Program-made: the position numbers and the translations under genes
The notes under the pieces: model-generated
What the model was told of the DNA's origin: nothing
Database searches by the model: none
Seen by the model: only the letters and a program-made list of their open reading frames with translations
NCBI GenBank assembly: GCA_946803715.1
Contig: CAMPET010000176.1
Coordinates: 2,473 to 63,641, forward strand
DNA from: Beroe ovata
Taxonomy: Eukaryota > Ctenophora > Nuda > Beroida > Beroidae
Reading direction: 5' to 3'
DNA: 61,169 nucleotides
In this document: positions 1 through 13,400 of the stretch, one piece after another
How the letters are laid out: every line of letters begins with the position of its first letter
How positions within the stretch are numbered: position 1 is the stretch's first letter

Positions 1-1454
1 ATTCAGATTTTCACGACGGCCGTCACACTTGTGACATCTGATGGCAATCTAGTGATCGATCCAGTGTCACGTGACCAGATTGGATTGTACAAGTGTACCG
101 CTCGGAATGGATATGAGACTATCAGTGCTAGTGCCACGCTTGGTGTGAGAGGTAGGATGAAGTGAGAGTAGAATACGTGTCTCTCGGCATACTTTGTTTT
201 GGATTACTCCAATTTGAACAAGTTGTACAAATAACCGCTGCTTATCGACGAAAGCTCCGGTTTATTCTCTGCCAACCGCTGCTCATTCCATCAGGTCAAC
301 AAGTACCGGAGATAATCACTGGACCGGAAACTCAGACCGTGTTTATTGGACAGCAGGTGAAGGTATCTTGTACAGCATCGGCAGGACCCTCGCCTCAGAT
401 TTACATCCTGAAAGACGATGAGCCGGTCACTTCTGATGTGGTCTACGAGAGCGACGGTGAGGCTTGACACCACTTGCTAACACCACTTGCGGACATTATT
501 GCTTGACACCACTTCTTCACAATATACTCCCTGACATCACTTATTTACATCAATCCTTGACACCACTTGCTGACACCACTTGCTGACATTATTGAATATT
601 GCTTGACACAACTTATTGACACCACTTCTTGACATAATCACTTCTTGACATTCATTATCCTTCCTTGACATGTTGCTGAGTTGTATTTCACTTTTTGACA
701 CCGCTTCAGACACGGTGACAATATCGTTCTCCTTCATGGTCGAGGACACCTCTGTGACCGGTGTATACTCTTGTGTCGCTGTCAATAGCAGAGGAGCTGA
801 CAAGAAGGAGGGTGTCATCACTGTGTTCGGTAATTCAGAAATGTAGTTGTTTGACACTATTTAGCATCTTAACACTTGACACCATTTAGCATCACCCATG
901 AAATCAAATTCAGGATATCTAACATTTTCTCTCGCTTCCAGAGAAAGTGAAAGTGTCCCTAGTCCACTTCTCTATCGAGAGTTCTGCTCCGGAGGATACA
1001 GATTTCAGTACTGCTGTAGCTGACTTCCCTCGTGAGATACTGTTACACGAGCGTGTGGTGGAGGGAACGAGTATCACATTGGTTTGTCACGTGAACGGTG
1101 CTCCAACTCCCAATGTAACATGGACTTTGAATAACGAGGTGAATTTTAATCACGAGTTTTAGTTGAACTTGAAATTCAAAGTGAATCCAATGATATGGAG
1201 CCAATTCTTCAGAATTGCCGTGTTCTTCCATTGCATTGGCAAAAGTACATCAGATGAACGGTTATAATTTTTTGGTCAATTTGTCTGTTTACAGGTTCTT
1301 GAAGATGGTGAGAGATACAAAATCAATCGTCTCAACGATTCCTTCACTTCACTCACAATTTCTGATCTTACTGAGCTGGATGCTGGTCGATACTCGTGCA
1401 AGGCTACCAATTTCATCAGTAATGACCTAAAAACCATCAAGCTCAATATGGAAG
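1..1454 (+). other. Ig domains at left edge (exons 1-5 of the visible gene)
   Basis: Exons 1-151, 295-456, 710-829, 942-1138 and 1295-1454 encode the tail of one Ig domain ([11 protein letters not shown]) and two complete I-set-like Ig domains. Both keep the disulfide cysteines: VKVSC with VYSCVAVN, and ITLVCHVNG with YSCKATN. The Ig domains are split by an internal intron of phase 1 (456/710) or phase 0 (1138/1295). The exon at 942 opens with an extra segment of about 30 residues before its Ig starts. The left end of the first exon may lie outside the window. Confidence 0.85.
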
Positions 1455-4400
1455 GTGAAAATACTGTCTGTCAAGCAGAATTATTGATGATCACTCTTTT
1501 TACTTATCATCTGCTCGAAATATTTCCTTGTGTTTGACAACTAAATCTTGTAGTGCCGCGTGATTATGGTGAATGGTCTGAATGCGACGTTAGCTGTGGT
1601 GATGGCGTGCAGTACAGAGATGAAAAGTGTTACAATGCACTGAACATGAAGGTTGGAATGTGTCATGATCAATCTGGACGGCAGGTCAGTCATCATCTCT
1701 TGCTCATCAGTAATCTGACTGACTGATCTGATAAGTCTTACCATTGTAAGGCGTAGGATTACATTGCTTTCTTATCTCTCAACGTATATCACGACATCAA
1801 GATTCCATCTTTCATGTTTTTCATCTCTCAAAAACTTCGAAACACGATTTTCACTCCTTCCCCCCCATTACCCAGACGAGGACATGTTCCACTATGCCGT
1901 GTCCCGTGGCCCCAGTGGTGGAATCATACGGTTCCGATGAGGAGACATACTCACCCGGAGACACGCTAACTCTCACATGCGAGGTTTTATAGTCATGACA
2001 CTGAATATTGACACCATTTCATTTGGAACTGGGACACCGACTAGCTTCCATCGCATGACAGTTTTTTTATCGACATCCCGTCTTCTTGATCAACTATAGA
2101 TCTGTTCTTGTTTGCCTAACAACACAGCTTGGCACCAACTTTCATATGTTTTCAGATATCGGGAAGTTTCCCACTTCACGTCGAATGGTTCAAGGATGGG
2201 GAATCTCTGGAGAACTGTAACAACGTGTACATTCTAAATTCAGACAATACCTTCATCCTCAAGGTTTGAAAATTGTCTCACAGTACCTGTCTACGACTGA
2301 GCAATTTCAAATCGGTGACACAACCTCATGAGTCATGACTGTCATTTTCCTTGACACCTGCATCTGTTTAGATCACCAACGCGACGGAATCTGATAGTGG
2401 AGAGTACACGTGTATCGGATATAACTTTGCGGGGGAAGACTCTCAGGAGATGGATGTCACTGTTATTCTAGGTGAGACAGAATGTCGATCTCGATCCAAA
2501 TCCGGCTGGAGTGAAACACATCGATCGTACATCATTACATCTTCGTGTAGCTGATTTATCTTGTGAATTTAGCAACTGATACCTCTAATTTCACATTTGG
2601 TTACTCTCACTCTCAGGGTGGACGGAGTGGAGTGAGTTCACTCCGTGCTCATCTGAGTGTGACGGTGGTGTCAAGACTCGGGAGAGAGTGTGTCAAAACA
2701 AGGACCGGAGTGTTTGTGCGGGTGAGAGTAGGGAAACTGTGCCGTGCAACTCCCATATCACCTGCAAAGATAGTGAGTTTTTCTCTGTCAAAACCGGTGG
2801 CCTTATGTAAAGTCGCAGTCCAAAGTGACTGAAAATGTCTCGCAAATTAGCAAATTTTAGATATTCCAACCGTGACATGATTCAGGCGCACCATTGGTTA
2901 CCGGTCCTATTGAAGATGTCATGATAAGAGTGGGAGAGTGTCTGACATTCGTCTGCGAGATTGAGGGCCGACCTGAACCCAATATTACCTGGTGGAACGA
3001 CCACGGTCAAATAACAACGGCAGATGACAGGTATGACATGGACACATGAGTCATGTGTCACGTGCGATACTTTGGTTGACACCACATTTGACACCACAAG
3101 ATATTAAAGAAACTAAAATAAGCAGAGAAGAACTGAAGAAGAGAAAAAAGATCTGAAAATCGCCGTGTTACAGGGTTGAGATTCGTAATGGGGAATTCTT
3201 CTCCATGTTGACAATGTGTGAAGTTACAACGGAGGATGGTCCATGTTTCTCATGTGTTGGAACTAACTCTGAGGGTGAGTTGCCCAGCACTGACCACTTC
3301 TGCCATTGACACCATTAGTGTCTTCTTATTGACACCATTTTCTTGTCTCTAGGTGTCAACATGACGTCTGCTATGGTTATGCTGGTAGCACCACCATTTA
3401 TATCGTCCTTGACACCACGGAACCAAGAAGTCGATGAGGGCTCCTTCACTCAATTGAAGTGTGAAGTTGAGGGTATCCCCGCTCCGGAGGTGAGACACAT
3501 CTTAAATTGAGACTCTATTTTCTGGGAAAATATATCGCCCTCAAAATGAAGTTTTTGTTTGCTTTTAAACCTCACCACGATCTATTTCAGGTTTACTGGA
3601 CATTCAACTCTGTCCGACTCACGTCCTCCTCCCCTCACATCGTGCACTCCGAGGATACGCTAACTTTCCTCAACATTTCCTTGAGTCAGAGTGGTTCGTA
3701 CATCTGTATTGCTGAGAATGAGGCAGGAACAACGTTCGAGGAGGCTACACTCATTGTGAAGGGTAGGTTCAATTAACTGGGAGACTGGAGATAATGAAAA
3801 CTGATTATTGATTAATATAAGTATGAAGAGCGTCAAGAAAAACAAGGACAAAAATTTTTTTCTGTCCATAAACTCTGTAACTCCCAGCTGTGAATGGAGA
3901 GTGGGGTGAGTGGGGACCATGGTCCGGCTGTTCCGAGGACTGTGGACCCGGCTACCACACCAGGAGGAGGGAATGTGACAACCCCGCTCCCTCACTGTCA
4001 GGGGTGTCATGCCCTGGGGAGGAGGAGGAGAGGGAGGAGTGCCAGATTGAGGAATGTCCTGGTAAGTGTCACGATGAGTGATTGTGTCACGCGTGATTAT
4101 GTCACGCGTTATTGAGTCTCGAGTCAGCTGGCTTGGGATGTTAGTACTTTGTTCTCATGAGGATCACCACCGTGATCTTTCAGCTGTGACAGAGTGGTCA
4201 GCATGGTCAGCATGGTCGGAGTGCGACCCCTCCTGTGGTCTTGGCAACCACACCCGAACACGAACCTGCGTCAACGGGGACACGTGCGAAGGAGAAGATA
4301 CCGTGACTGCGCTGTGCTACACTAAGCCTTGTCCAGGTACCTTATTCTTATTAAACTGAGCGATTAACATGACTGATTTTCACTGTGGTTTTGTTCTAAC

Positions 4401-7400
4401 TCCTTCATCAAACTATCCTCCGCAGTATCAGGCGGGTTCTCCGAGTGGTCAGCGTGGAGTGGATGTTCTGCAGAGTGCGGGAGTACGGGGACTCAGTCCC
4501 GCACCCGAACCTGCACCAATCCCCGACCCGCACACGGTGGAGATAGATGTGATGATGATGGGTATGAAGAGAGGAGGAATTGCCGAGGAAATCCTTGCAC
4601 AAGTAAGGGAGTTCTGCTGGGATTTCCTTGACTTTGGATAAGGGGAAGATTGAAGTGCTACTGCGCTCTGATTACCATCTAACTGAATTTTCTTGGCAGA
4701 AGCGGCAGAAATAGTCTCTCACTCGGACGACATACGACTGAGTGGAGATGAGGACACACTGACACTGATTTGTGCGTCTGAGGGTGTTCCAAGACCGGAT
4801 ATTACCTGGTTTGAGGGTGAAGTTTCCATTGATGCTGTGTCCACTGCTAACGAGAACCGAGTCGTTAGGTAAGTGATGGCGTTTTCAGTACCCTTCATCG
4901 GATATATGTATCATGTGTTGGTGGAATATGCATATATCTGAGACTTATTCACCAAACCTCCTCTTTTCTGCAGCTATCTACGGCTGAACCAGCCCATTTC
5001 TCCGCGAACTATCACCTGTCTTGCACAAAACGAGGAAGGAACAGATTTGGCATCAGTCCAATTGTACACCATTTCACCCGTTCCCACCATCACTCCGCAC
5101 TCACCTACTGATGACGTTGTGGTGATGGAGGATGAGGATTTGCTCATTGATTGGGAGGTTGAACATCAGACTGAGGCAAGTTTCCAGCGAATTGCTGCCT
5201 CTTCCACGGTGTATAAATATCTGAGGTGGAACTCAGGAATGTTTTCTTTCATTCGTTCTGAACAATCCCCGTTTTCAGATTGAATGGCTGTTCAACGGTG
5301 AACCGGTTTCTGAAACTTTCCCAGAAGCACTGTATCTCGCTAATGGTAGTCTCTTCATCCAAGACATATCCAGGTAGATCTTCACAGCATATCACATATA
5401 TCACACATATATCACATATAACATGGGAATAAAATTGTTGAAGTCTTGTTTTATATTACCTCAGAATTGAAAACTTTGATTTCTAGCATATTTTCTCTCA
5501 GATTCCACACGGGAAGATATGACTTGGTGGTTACAAATGACCAGGGAACTGCAAGAAAATCAATCTACATCACTGTTGAGGGTGAGCTTTGAAAAACACT
5601 CAATACTTTCAAACATTAGGTGTCTATCTAGCAATTTGACTGGCCCTACCTACGAGCGCGCGTTGTGAAGTGCCAAAAAACTTGCGCGCTCAAAGAAAAT
5701 GTTTCCGCGCGCGACGCAAAACAGCGTATGAATTGTGTGACACTGAATTTCCCGCACCTATCTGGTTTCGTAATCAAGCACTTTCCTCAGTCACTCATGG
5801 CGAATTCTCTCAATGGTCCGAATGGAGCTCCTGCTCTGTCCGATGTGGAGAGGGTTTGCGGAGTAGATTCAGACAGTGTGACTCTCCTTCACCTACAACT
5901 AACGGCATGCCCTGTGAGGGAGCTGTGGAAGAGAGTGAAGTGTGCAACGCTGGTAGCTGCTATGGTGAGTATTGAAGGGAATCAGGACACAACGAGTTTA
6001 TCTGGATCTTGTTGATTTTCCGTCTGTAACGTCATCTCCCTATTAGAAGTGCCAGAGTACGGTGAGTGGACGCAGTGCTCCACCACCTGTGGTCCAGGTG
6101 GTGTCAAGTCACGTGTTGTGCAGTGTGCTGAGGAAGACTGTCCTATAGTTGAGGTGGTGGAGTGCAATAACAACCCCTGTCCGGTGAGTTACTAAGCAAC
6201 GCAAGTTACCATGGTGACGCTTTCACGTCCAAATATGGTGATTACAACATCATTTTCTACTTCTCATATCCATTTCCCACGTTAAGGTGGATGGAAAGTA
6301 CACCGAATGGTCAGCCTGGAGTCAGTGTAGCGCGTCGTGTGACGGGGGATCTCGTTCCCGGGTCAGGACATGCAGGAACCCCCGACCCGCACACGGGGGC
6401 AAACCCTGTGCGGGCCCTCACCAGGACACCCAGACAATGGAGTGCAATGTGGACCCATGTCCCAGTAAGTGTTGTGATGACGTGTTGATTACTCACCCAC
6501 GTTCATTCTTCTGAATTTCATCGAAATCAATCCCTACAGAAGAAATCCAGATCATCAGATCACCCGAATCCCAAACCGTCCCTGCTGGATCATCCGTGAC
6601 ATTCACCCTTGTGTTTGTGGGGGAGCCAGCGCCCACAGCTACATGGCTGGTGGGTGGGGCACCAGTTGGCGAGAGATGGATCAGGGAGACAACGGAAAAA
6701 GGTTGGTTACTCATGTCTTAAATTCTTTTAGAACTCCTTAACCCATAACATGACCTCCTATGACCAATTAAGATAACAACCTTGCAGAGGGAATCTACAC
6801 CTCTACCCTCCAACTACCGAATGTAGAAGTATCAGACGAAGGCACGTACAGTGTGATTGTAACCTCACCACTCCGTAAGAAGCCCGTCTTAGAAACGGCT
6901 AGACTGACAGTTTCCGTTCACCCGGAGATAATGGGTGATGTGGTGAATGTTGAAGTGAAGGAGGGGGATGATGTCCTTCTCGATTGTGAGGTATCGTCGT
7001 GTTTGTTCATTATTCCTTCCGTACAGCACCGTGGAATATGAATCAAAATGTTCATTCTTGACCACACATTGGCATTGAATTGAATCCCCGAAACTCTCAG
7101 GTTGCATCACGACCGGTTGCTATGGTAACATGGTCGCAACTCTCACGTCTCTCACGAGTTCTCACCAACAACTCTCTCTTGCTGTCTGACTTGAGAGTCA
7201 ATGAGTCCGGCATATACACTTGTACTGCAGAAAACAATGTTGGTTCTGATAGCAGGAACATTACCGTCACAGTAAAAGGTGTGTTGGAGGACACGAGAAC
7301 CGAACTTAAGATGTACTTTTTCTTGTGGCAAACTCAAATGATATCGAGATGCACGTCTTGCCTTATTCTAGAGGTATACTCAAAGTGCGAGATACTTCGT

Positions 7401-10400
7401 TATCTTACAATCTATACCCTTGTTTTCAGCTGTACACGGTGGCATGTCCGAATGGAGTGCATGGTCATCCTGCACTGAGTCGTGCGGTTCCGGAGTCCGG
7501 TACCGGACCCGATCCTGCACTAACCCGGCCCCGTCATACTCGGGAGTGGGTTGTGTAGGGAGGACAGAGGAGAGGGGAGTGTGCAACACGGACCCTTGCC
7601 CTGGTGAGTTGAGAGTAGGGTTACTTCTTCAGTTTTGTAGTGTCAGACGTCAGTGTCACTCTAGTTGTCAAATCTGTTATCTGTTGTACCTTAATCATCT
7701 TTCCTGAGATCGTTTCTTTCTAAAATTTATGAATTGGTCCTGGATTTAACTCTCTATTTCAGTCAATGGCAGTTACACGGAGTGGACATCGTGGTCAGAC
7801 TGTTCAGAGGAATGTGGACTAGGTGTCAGAAAGAGGAATAAAACCTGCTCCAGTCCAGCTCCAGCTTACGGTGGTAAAGATTGTGCATCTGGACGTGTAG
7901 TGGTTCAGGAGGAGTCATGTTTCGAGAAATACTGTCCAGGTACCTAACATGAGTAAAATTGACACCGTTGCTAGGTTACTTAGTTTGTCAAATATCAGTG
8001 GTGTCAAGGAGACACAGATTACCACCCTCTCCCTCAGTTGACGGAAATTGGTCACCATGGAGCTCGTGGTCAGCATGTTCTGCCACGTGTAATGGTGGTA
8101 CACAGGAGAGATACAGATCATGTACTAACCCTGCGCCCATGTTCGGAGGTGATATCTGTGGGGGAGACGATGATACACAGGTACATGTCAGACAATCAGA
8201 ATGGCGGTGTCTCTCAATACATGTTACCATAGTACTATACACATGAATTTGGTCATTTTGGAAATGACTAATGAGCCAATTAAATGGCTCGTTCTCTCGA
8301 ATTAACAGCTTATTTTCCCGGATCATCCTCTGCATCTTACACTGATCCCGCAGATCGAATCCCGGTCGTGTAACGAGTCCCCGTGCCCGACCCGTCTCGT
8401 TGTATCCCCTATCGGTAACCTTGACAACGTGGATGTGGGGGAGGAGGTAGAGCTGGTGTGTGAGGTACAAGCACGGCCCAGACCTAATGTCATCTGGATG
8501 AAGGATAGCATGGCGATCACCAATTCTGTCCATGCCGGTGAGTTGATGTTGCATTGATTAACACGGGTCTGTCTGAAGTCATGTTCTGTTTTCTTCTTCA
8601 TTGAACTCCTGCTCCTCGGTTACAATCACTGAAGTTTAAACTTTTATCTGCATGATTTTCAGTAATAACAACAAAGAATATGGATGACAGCACAACAGTC
8701 AGCAGACTGGTCATAGATTCAGCTGCGATTGATGACACTGGTGTCTATGTGTGTCTGGCTACAAATGAAGCAGGAAGCGATATGCAGCAATCAAGAGTTA
8801 CTGTCACAGGTAAAGAGTATGGTAAACACGTCTCGAAAATCTTTGAGACGCGTGAATTTTCATTACTGAAGAACGATGTGCATATTCCGACCAAGTTGGA
8901 CATCTCTCTGGGAGTTTGTGTAATCTTTTATCCCCAGATTCCAACATGTTGGTGGATGTGACCGATCTCGTGATACAGGAGGGTGACACCGTGACACTCG
9001 ATTGTAACGTTGGTGAAAGTGGTGTCAAGTGGCTACTGGACAACAAGCCTCTTACTGCCGGATCCAAGTACGTGAAGAACCAAGAGAAGATATTGGAGAC
9101 AAGAGTATCAACTATCACTAAGACTGTCAACCCAATCCAAATTTTTTCAGTAGTCTAAAAGACTGATAATTAATTTTTTCAGGTTCTTCTTCGTTGGACG
9201 GAACCTCGTGATAAAGGACAGTATTGTGTACATAAGTGGGCGGTACACATGTATTGAGGACGACAGAATTCAGAAACAATACCAAGTCACGATCAACGGT
9301 GAGGAACTCATTCATATTTTCAGCCGAACTGTACTTCACTCTTCACTTATCTTCTGGGACACATCCGGTCCACCCATACATCCTACAATAAGGCAGAAAC
9401 TTTCACTCTTCCTATCTACTGTTGCGACAATTATGACACTCACCACTCTCCCCCCTCACTCCCAGTCGTTCACGGTGAGGTAGGTGAGTGGTCAGAGTGG
9501 ACCCCGTGCATCGGACCCGTGTGCACGGTGGGCACCCGGACACGGAACAGGAAGTGCGACTCCCCCGCCCCCTCCGAGAATGGGATGCCGTGCGGGGACG
9601 CAGAGCTCGAGCAGAGCGAGGCTTGCGAACTCCCCTGTGCCAGTGAGTATTACTTTTCCATATCATTGTCATGACATTGTCATGGTGATGTCATTGTCAT
9701 TGTCATGCTATTGTTATCGTCATGGTGTGATTGGGGGGCTTGTTCGAGGACAAACATCTTGTAACGCTTTCAACGCTCATTCATGTCACTCATTCAATAC
9801 TCAGGGCTCAATCCTCGATTATTTCTATTCATGCTATATTTTGTGTTACAAACTGTGACCCGTCCCAGGCCAATGGTCGGACTGGACAGTGTGGAGTCAA
9901 TGTTCCGCGGAGTGTGATGGCGGATACCAGTCCCGGAGTAGAATCTGTATCAGTATGGGAGGGAATGCCACCTGCCCTGGATCTGGTAATCTATTGGGTG
10001 AACTTGATTTTGACGCTGTATTCCAAGATGACACCACTTTCAATTGGCATATTGTCAGCTGACACCATCGCTGACACCACCTCTCTCTTTCCCCAGGAGT
10101 CGAGGTACAGGACTGCAACACCCGTCCGTGTGCTGTGAATGGGCAGTGGTCAGAGTGGACAGCCTGGTCTGACTGTTCTGTGGAGTGTGGGAGTGGACAG
10201 AGAACAAGGACAAAGAAGTGTGACAACCCCCCTCCCAGCAACAACGGATCTTACTGCCCTGGGGAGGGTATCGAGACACTGCCTTGTCTCGGTAAGGAGG
10301 AGACATGAATTGATTTGATCCTCTTCACCCCTCACTTCTTGAATTCGTCGTGTACCAAACTATCAGCTATTATAACAGTCACAGATACGTCTTATACCAT

Positions 10401-13400
10401 GTCGATAGGAGGTTTATAACTTAGATTCCTGTCTTCTCTTCCCGGTTTCGAGTGGTGCACTCCAATATGTCTCCCCCTGCAGGTCCCGCATGTCCCACAG
10501 ATGGAGAGTGGGGCGAGTGGTCCCTCTGGTCCGAGTGCTCTGTGGAGTGTGGTAAGGGTGTGATCAGCCGGTCCCGGGCGTGCGATAGTCCAGCCCCTGA
10601 TAACGGCGGGGAGAAGTGCCCTGGGTCGGAGATGGAGTTTGCCGACTGCCGTCAACCTGATTGCATTGGTAAGTGGGGTCTGGAGTGGTTTGCAAGGACA
10701 ATCCCGCGGTAATCGTGTTCTGTAAAATTATGATGATGAATGATGATGCCACATTCTCATTAGTTGAGGGGGTGGGGTATGGGACCAATTGTCCCGGGCC
10801 ATGGCCATGGCCCCCAAGTTTTACAGTATAGCACCCGCAGAGGAGGGCACATTCTCCGAGTGGGGAGAGTGGAGCGAGTGTACGGTGGAGTGTGGGAGTG
10901 GAACCAGGACTAGGGAGCGGACTTGTGAATGGTATCCGTCCACAGTCAGACCCTTCCGACCTGACTATACCAAGATTGAGTGCACTGGACCTCTCAGTGA
11001 CACCGAGGTAATATTATATTGCCTAGCTAGCCAATTTCTTTCGGATTTCGCATCAAGCTTCTACTAGACTTTCCCTCTACAATGTGATTACGGAGGATTT
11101 ATTTGCGTCTGGTTGCACTATAATGATGAGAGCAGATTGCTCCATGCCAATCAGAGTTCTTTACTCACACAAACACTAACCATCAGGTATGCTCAAGCAA
11201 GTGTGTGGAGATAGTCACTGGTCCGGCTGCTTTGTCAGTTAGTGTGGGAGACACTGCTAAAATGGTGTGCAATGTGACTGACGGTGTTGTGACCTGGTTG
11301 AAGAACAACAAGACCATGCCCAAAGATGATAGGATTAGGTAGGGTAAAGTGCCAGAGACGGAAAAAAAGCAGAATCCGAAGCTATCAACCACTGGACAAT
11401 TTCCATACTCAGTACTCACTACTCATTGGGGAAACTCTCATATTCAATTTCTCCAGTTTGATGAGCAGTGAAGAAGGACGTGTGTCTGAACTGACGATCG
11501 TGTCTGTTGAGCCGACAGATGAGGCTGTCTACACGTGCTCAGCTGCTAAGGGAGAGGAAGTGGAGCGGTCATCGGCGCATCTCACTGGTATACCTATGAG
11601 AAGCTAAAACTCCCTTGTAACATTTCTGTTCAGAAATTGGTTGTTAATAAAGTTACTTGGAATAGTTTCGACAGCAATCGACATGCTCAATTCGGTAGAT
11701 TTTGTAACCCTCGTACGTCCCCCAGTTTACGACATCCCCGTCATATTCTACTTGACGTCAACTCAGTTCGTGAGGATGGGTGACACTCTTAGTTTAGAGT
11801 GTGTGGCCCGGGGAATACCCACACCGGACCTAACCTTCACCAAGTCTGATGACGTGTCTGGTGACGTGGTTGTTGTCGATACGGTGGATGAGATTCAGGG
11901 TGATTACCAGGTAAACTACTTGTTACCATGGTAGGTAACCAGGTCAGCTTTTACTATGAGAGACATGTTGATGGTCGAAGGGGAATCTTAAGTGTCATAT
12001 TTTCCAGGTGAACTTATCCCCGATAATACTATTTTTGATGAGACTTGTTATTTTCAGGTGAAGAAGACAGTCCAGATTAGTCTGGTGACGTCAGCTCATC
12101 TTGGAATCTACACGTGTACTGCTACAAACAACAGGGGAACCGACAAGGAAACTGCCAGGGTTGTGCAAGGTTGGGATTTGTCTGTTTTCGTTTCTAAAAT
12201 TACAATGATTGGTATTTTGCTGTTTTCGAGATCTGCTGTCACGTCTACTCAACTCTCCCCTCTCTTCCACTCAGTTATTGACGGGAATTGGAGTGATTGG
12301 AGTCCCTACTCCGAGTGCTCGGTGACGTGTGGCGAGGGACGGAGGGCACGGACAAGAACCTGTTCGGACCCCGCCCCTCTGAATGGCGGCGTCTCCTGTC
12401 CTGGACCTTACACAGAGAATGTCGAGTGCATGGAACAGGAATGTGGATACGGTAAGAAGGGCGGCAAGAGAGAGGAAGTTCATGATTTCTGTCCTGAATT
12501 TCTGTATTCCGTTCTTAATGTGTTTGATGGTTGGTACTTCGCCCATCTATCTCGACGTGTTTAAACCTCTGTTGCCTCAGTTCCCAAGATAGTGTCACCG
12601 CGTAGTCAACGAGTGACAGCTGGTGATAGGGTTGTCATGGTGACAGTGATTGACGCCGAGCCGCGCGCCAATGTCACGTGGTTCACGCCCCGTGGTGTGA
12701 TCACTGACAATACACCTGGTGTCGAGGTGTGTATAGAGCGCGAAATTCTGAACTGTTCATTCAATTTTGAAAAGTTCATTCCATGAGCTAATGAGATAAG
12801 TCGGTAAGTACAGATATTGCGTGAAGAAAGATCTCTGAACGGCTATTCAAGACTCTCTTTACTTCATCTCAACCTGAATGAGCCTTCACACACAACCAAT
12901 AACCATCCCGCAGGTATTCGAATACAACAACACTCTAGTGATCGAGACTGTTCTGTTGACTGATAGTGGTGTCTACACTATCACAGCTGAGAACAGTATC
13001 GGTATTTCTGAGGCGTCGTTCACAATTATTGTCGGTTAGTATACGAGATACAGGATCAAGAGACCGAAGATCATGAACAATTCAAATTAACTTGAATAAG
13101 TGTGCTGTGTGAGTATTGATGTTGTCGACTCACTCGCATCATACTCAGAAGGCGAAGCTCCAAGGTTTATTCTGAAGCTGGAGAACAACACGATTGTAAC
13201 CGGAATGCAACATGACATGCGGGCAGTCGCTACAGGAAATCCCCTTCCCTCAGTACAGTTCTACAGAGTTGTGCAGGGTGAGAGTCATGATATCTTGATA
13301 GATAGATCTTGCTATAATATTACTGTGCTGGATATTAGGACGATTGGAAGACATAGGCTACTATAGATAATCTTCTGGTCTTGATTGATTAAAAGCTTTT

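Noticed and set aside
457-709. CRISPR array or bacterial -35 boxes (TTGACA)
   Set aside because: The TTGACACCACTT copies have no regular spacing or unique spacers and lie in an intron of an animal gene.
7988-8554. 188-codon minus-strand frame
   Set aside because: It lies opposite TSP1 and Ig exons and their introns, shows no family motif, and crosses three plus-strand splice sites that fit the giant gene.
10801-10840. Acceptor after 10826 for the TSP1 exon at 10841
   Set aside because: Using the upstream AG would put TAG directly in frame; the AG at 10840 keeps phase 1 and the TSP1 start.
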